Shown: positions 50,114 to 50,661 of the stretch, in pieces
Layout of the letters: each line of letters begins with the position of its first letter
Numbering within the stretch: position 1 is the stretch's first letter
Program-made: the position numbers and the translations under genes
Notes under the pieces: model-generated
The model's database searches: none
Told to the model about the DNA's origin: nothing
Seen by the model: only the letters and a program-made list of their open reading frames with translations
DNA from: Lentisphaerota bacterium
GTDB lineage: Bacteria; Verrucomicrobiota; Kiritimatiellia; CAIQIC01; Lenti-01
Direction of reading: 5' to 3'
Assembly: GCA_012514035.1 (NCBI GenBank)
Contig: JAAZBB010000016.1
Span: 1 to 50,661, forward strand
Length of the DNA: 50,661 nucleotides

Positions 50114-50661
50114 ATGAATGTCTTGCATGTGATCGCCAACCCCCGGCCGGCCGAAACATCGTCCTCCAAGAAGCTGGCCTTCGAGTTTTTCGCGGCCCTG
50201 ACGGAGAAAAATCCCGACGTGGTGGTCAACAACGTCGATCTCTATCAGAACAAGCCGCCCTACGTGAGCGCCGAGGCGCTGAATTACTTCTGGGGGCCCG
50301 TGGCCAATCCCGCCTACATCCCCTCCAAGGCCGAGGAAACCGCGGCCAACTTCTCCAACAACAACGCCCAGGCCTTGATCGACGCGGACGTGCTGGTCCT
50401 GACACTGCCGGTGTGGCTCAACAGCATGCCTGCAATCCTGAAGGCCTGGCTCGACCAAGTCATCGTTCCGGGCAAGATGTTCGAGTTCGGCGCCGAAGGC
50501 CTCGTGCCCACCCACCACCTCCGCACCGTCGTTCTGCTCGTTTCTTCCGACCAGGTTTACAAGGAAAACGACGTCCGCGACGGCCTCACCCCCGCCATCC
50601 GGGCCATCTTCGCCTATATCGGCGTCGAGGACATCCAGATCGCCTGGGCCGACGGCCAGGA
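50114..50661 (+). CDS. NAD(P)H-dependent flavodoxin-fold azoreductase-like protein (3' end outside window)
   Basis: First 182 codons of a flavin-dependent oxidoreductase. MNVLHVIANPRPAETSSSKKLAFEFFAALTEKNP matches AcpD/AzoR-type NADH:quinone or azo reductases, with the FMN phosphate loop at residues 8-18 (NPRPAETSSSK). LVLTLPVWLNSMPAILKAWLDQVI corresponds to the conserved P-x-W-N-(F/S)-x-x-P-A-x-L-K-x-W-(I/L)-D motif that binds the flavin ring. Such enzymes reduce quinones, azo dyes and nitro compounds with NADH, often under redox stress. The ATG at 50114 has AGGAG eight bases upstream. The remaining C-terminal part, about 20-40 residues, lies outside the window. Confidence 0.88.
   Translation, partial: MNVLHVIANPRPAETSSSKKLAFEFFAALTEKNPDVVVNNVDLYQNKPPYVSAEALNYFWGPVANPAYIPSKAEETAANFSNNNAQALIDADVLVLTLPVWLNSMPAILKAWLDQVIVPGKMFEFGAEGLVPTHHLRTVVLLVSSDQVYKENDVRDGLTPAIRAIFAYIGVEDIQIAWADGQ

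Overview
The window is GC-rich, gene-dense bacterial chromosome. It lacks rRNA, tRNA, CRISPR arrays, recognisable transposases and phage genes. A Gram-negative envelope is indicated by an LptE-like lipoprotein, a BamD-like TPR protein, a TonB-dependent receptor, outer-membrane barrels, UppP and a type II pseudopilin. Anaerobic or low-oxygen life is suggested by a class III ribonucleotide reductase (nrdD, redoxin, nrdG) and a NifU/NifS pair. DapL-type lysine/peptidoglycan synthesis, the pseudopilin style, a variant HisI and heptamer repeats suggest the PVC superphylum (Verrucomicrobiota/Kiritimatiellota-like). That assignment is inference from gene content, not from a marker gene.

Layout. 1-3.2 kb: tig-clpP-clpX on the minus strand (clpX runs off the left edge). 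3.3-9.4 kb: a four-dyad repeat (array A), a DUF2877 gene, uppP, then bamD-like, lptE-like, hisF, hisI and a TPR gene on the plus strand, facing a pseudopilin. 9.5-18 kb: minus-strand secreted and regulatory genes: a large secreted repeat protein, a secreted cyclophilin, a barrel protein, a PAS/PP2C phosphatase and an NrpR-like regulator. The last is divergent from gdhA (18.3-19.7 kb). 19.7-25.6 kb: DUF481 porin-like protein, mscL, GNAT, then hydrolase, methyltransferase and kinase-like genes and a redoxin. 25.7-29.7 kb: the nrd operon, with paired NrdR-like boxes upstream. 30.1-36.4 kb: a TonB receptor/ABC/FtsX cassette lying between two 95-bp copies of the 3' end of potD. 36.3-41.1 kb: potA-potB-potC and, after a 793-bp gap, potD. 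41.3-49.7 kb: a secreted protein, maf, a secreted protein of unknown family, nifS, nifU, GT2, an ACT-domain protein, dapL and a methyltransferase. 50.1 kb: start of an azoreductase/flavodoxin-like gene.

Most notable: (1) a 102-bp palindrome-rich element occurs twice, 41 kb apart, 90/102 identical without gaps. It has no stop codon in any of the six frames, and one copy sits in frame inside the signal-peptide region of a gene translationally coupled to nifS. This resembles the logic of Rickettsia palindromic elements. (2) The TonB/ABC cassette is flanked by a near-perfect duplication of the last 31 codons of potD, as expected for a recent insertion or duplication. (3) An archaeal-type NrpR-like repressor gene faces gdhA across a region with two dyads. 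(4) Two large AT-rich palindromes (57 bp imperfect, 26 bp perfect) lie in gene-free stretches of otherwise GC-rich DNA.
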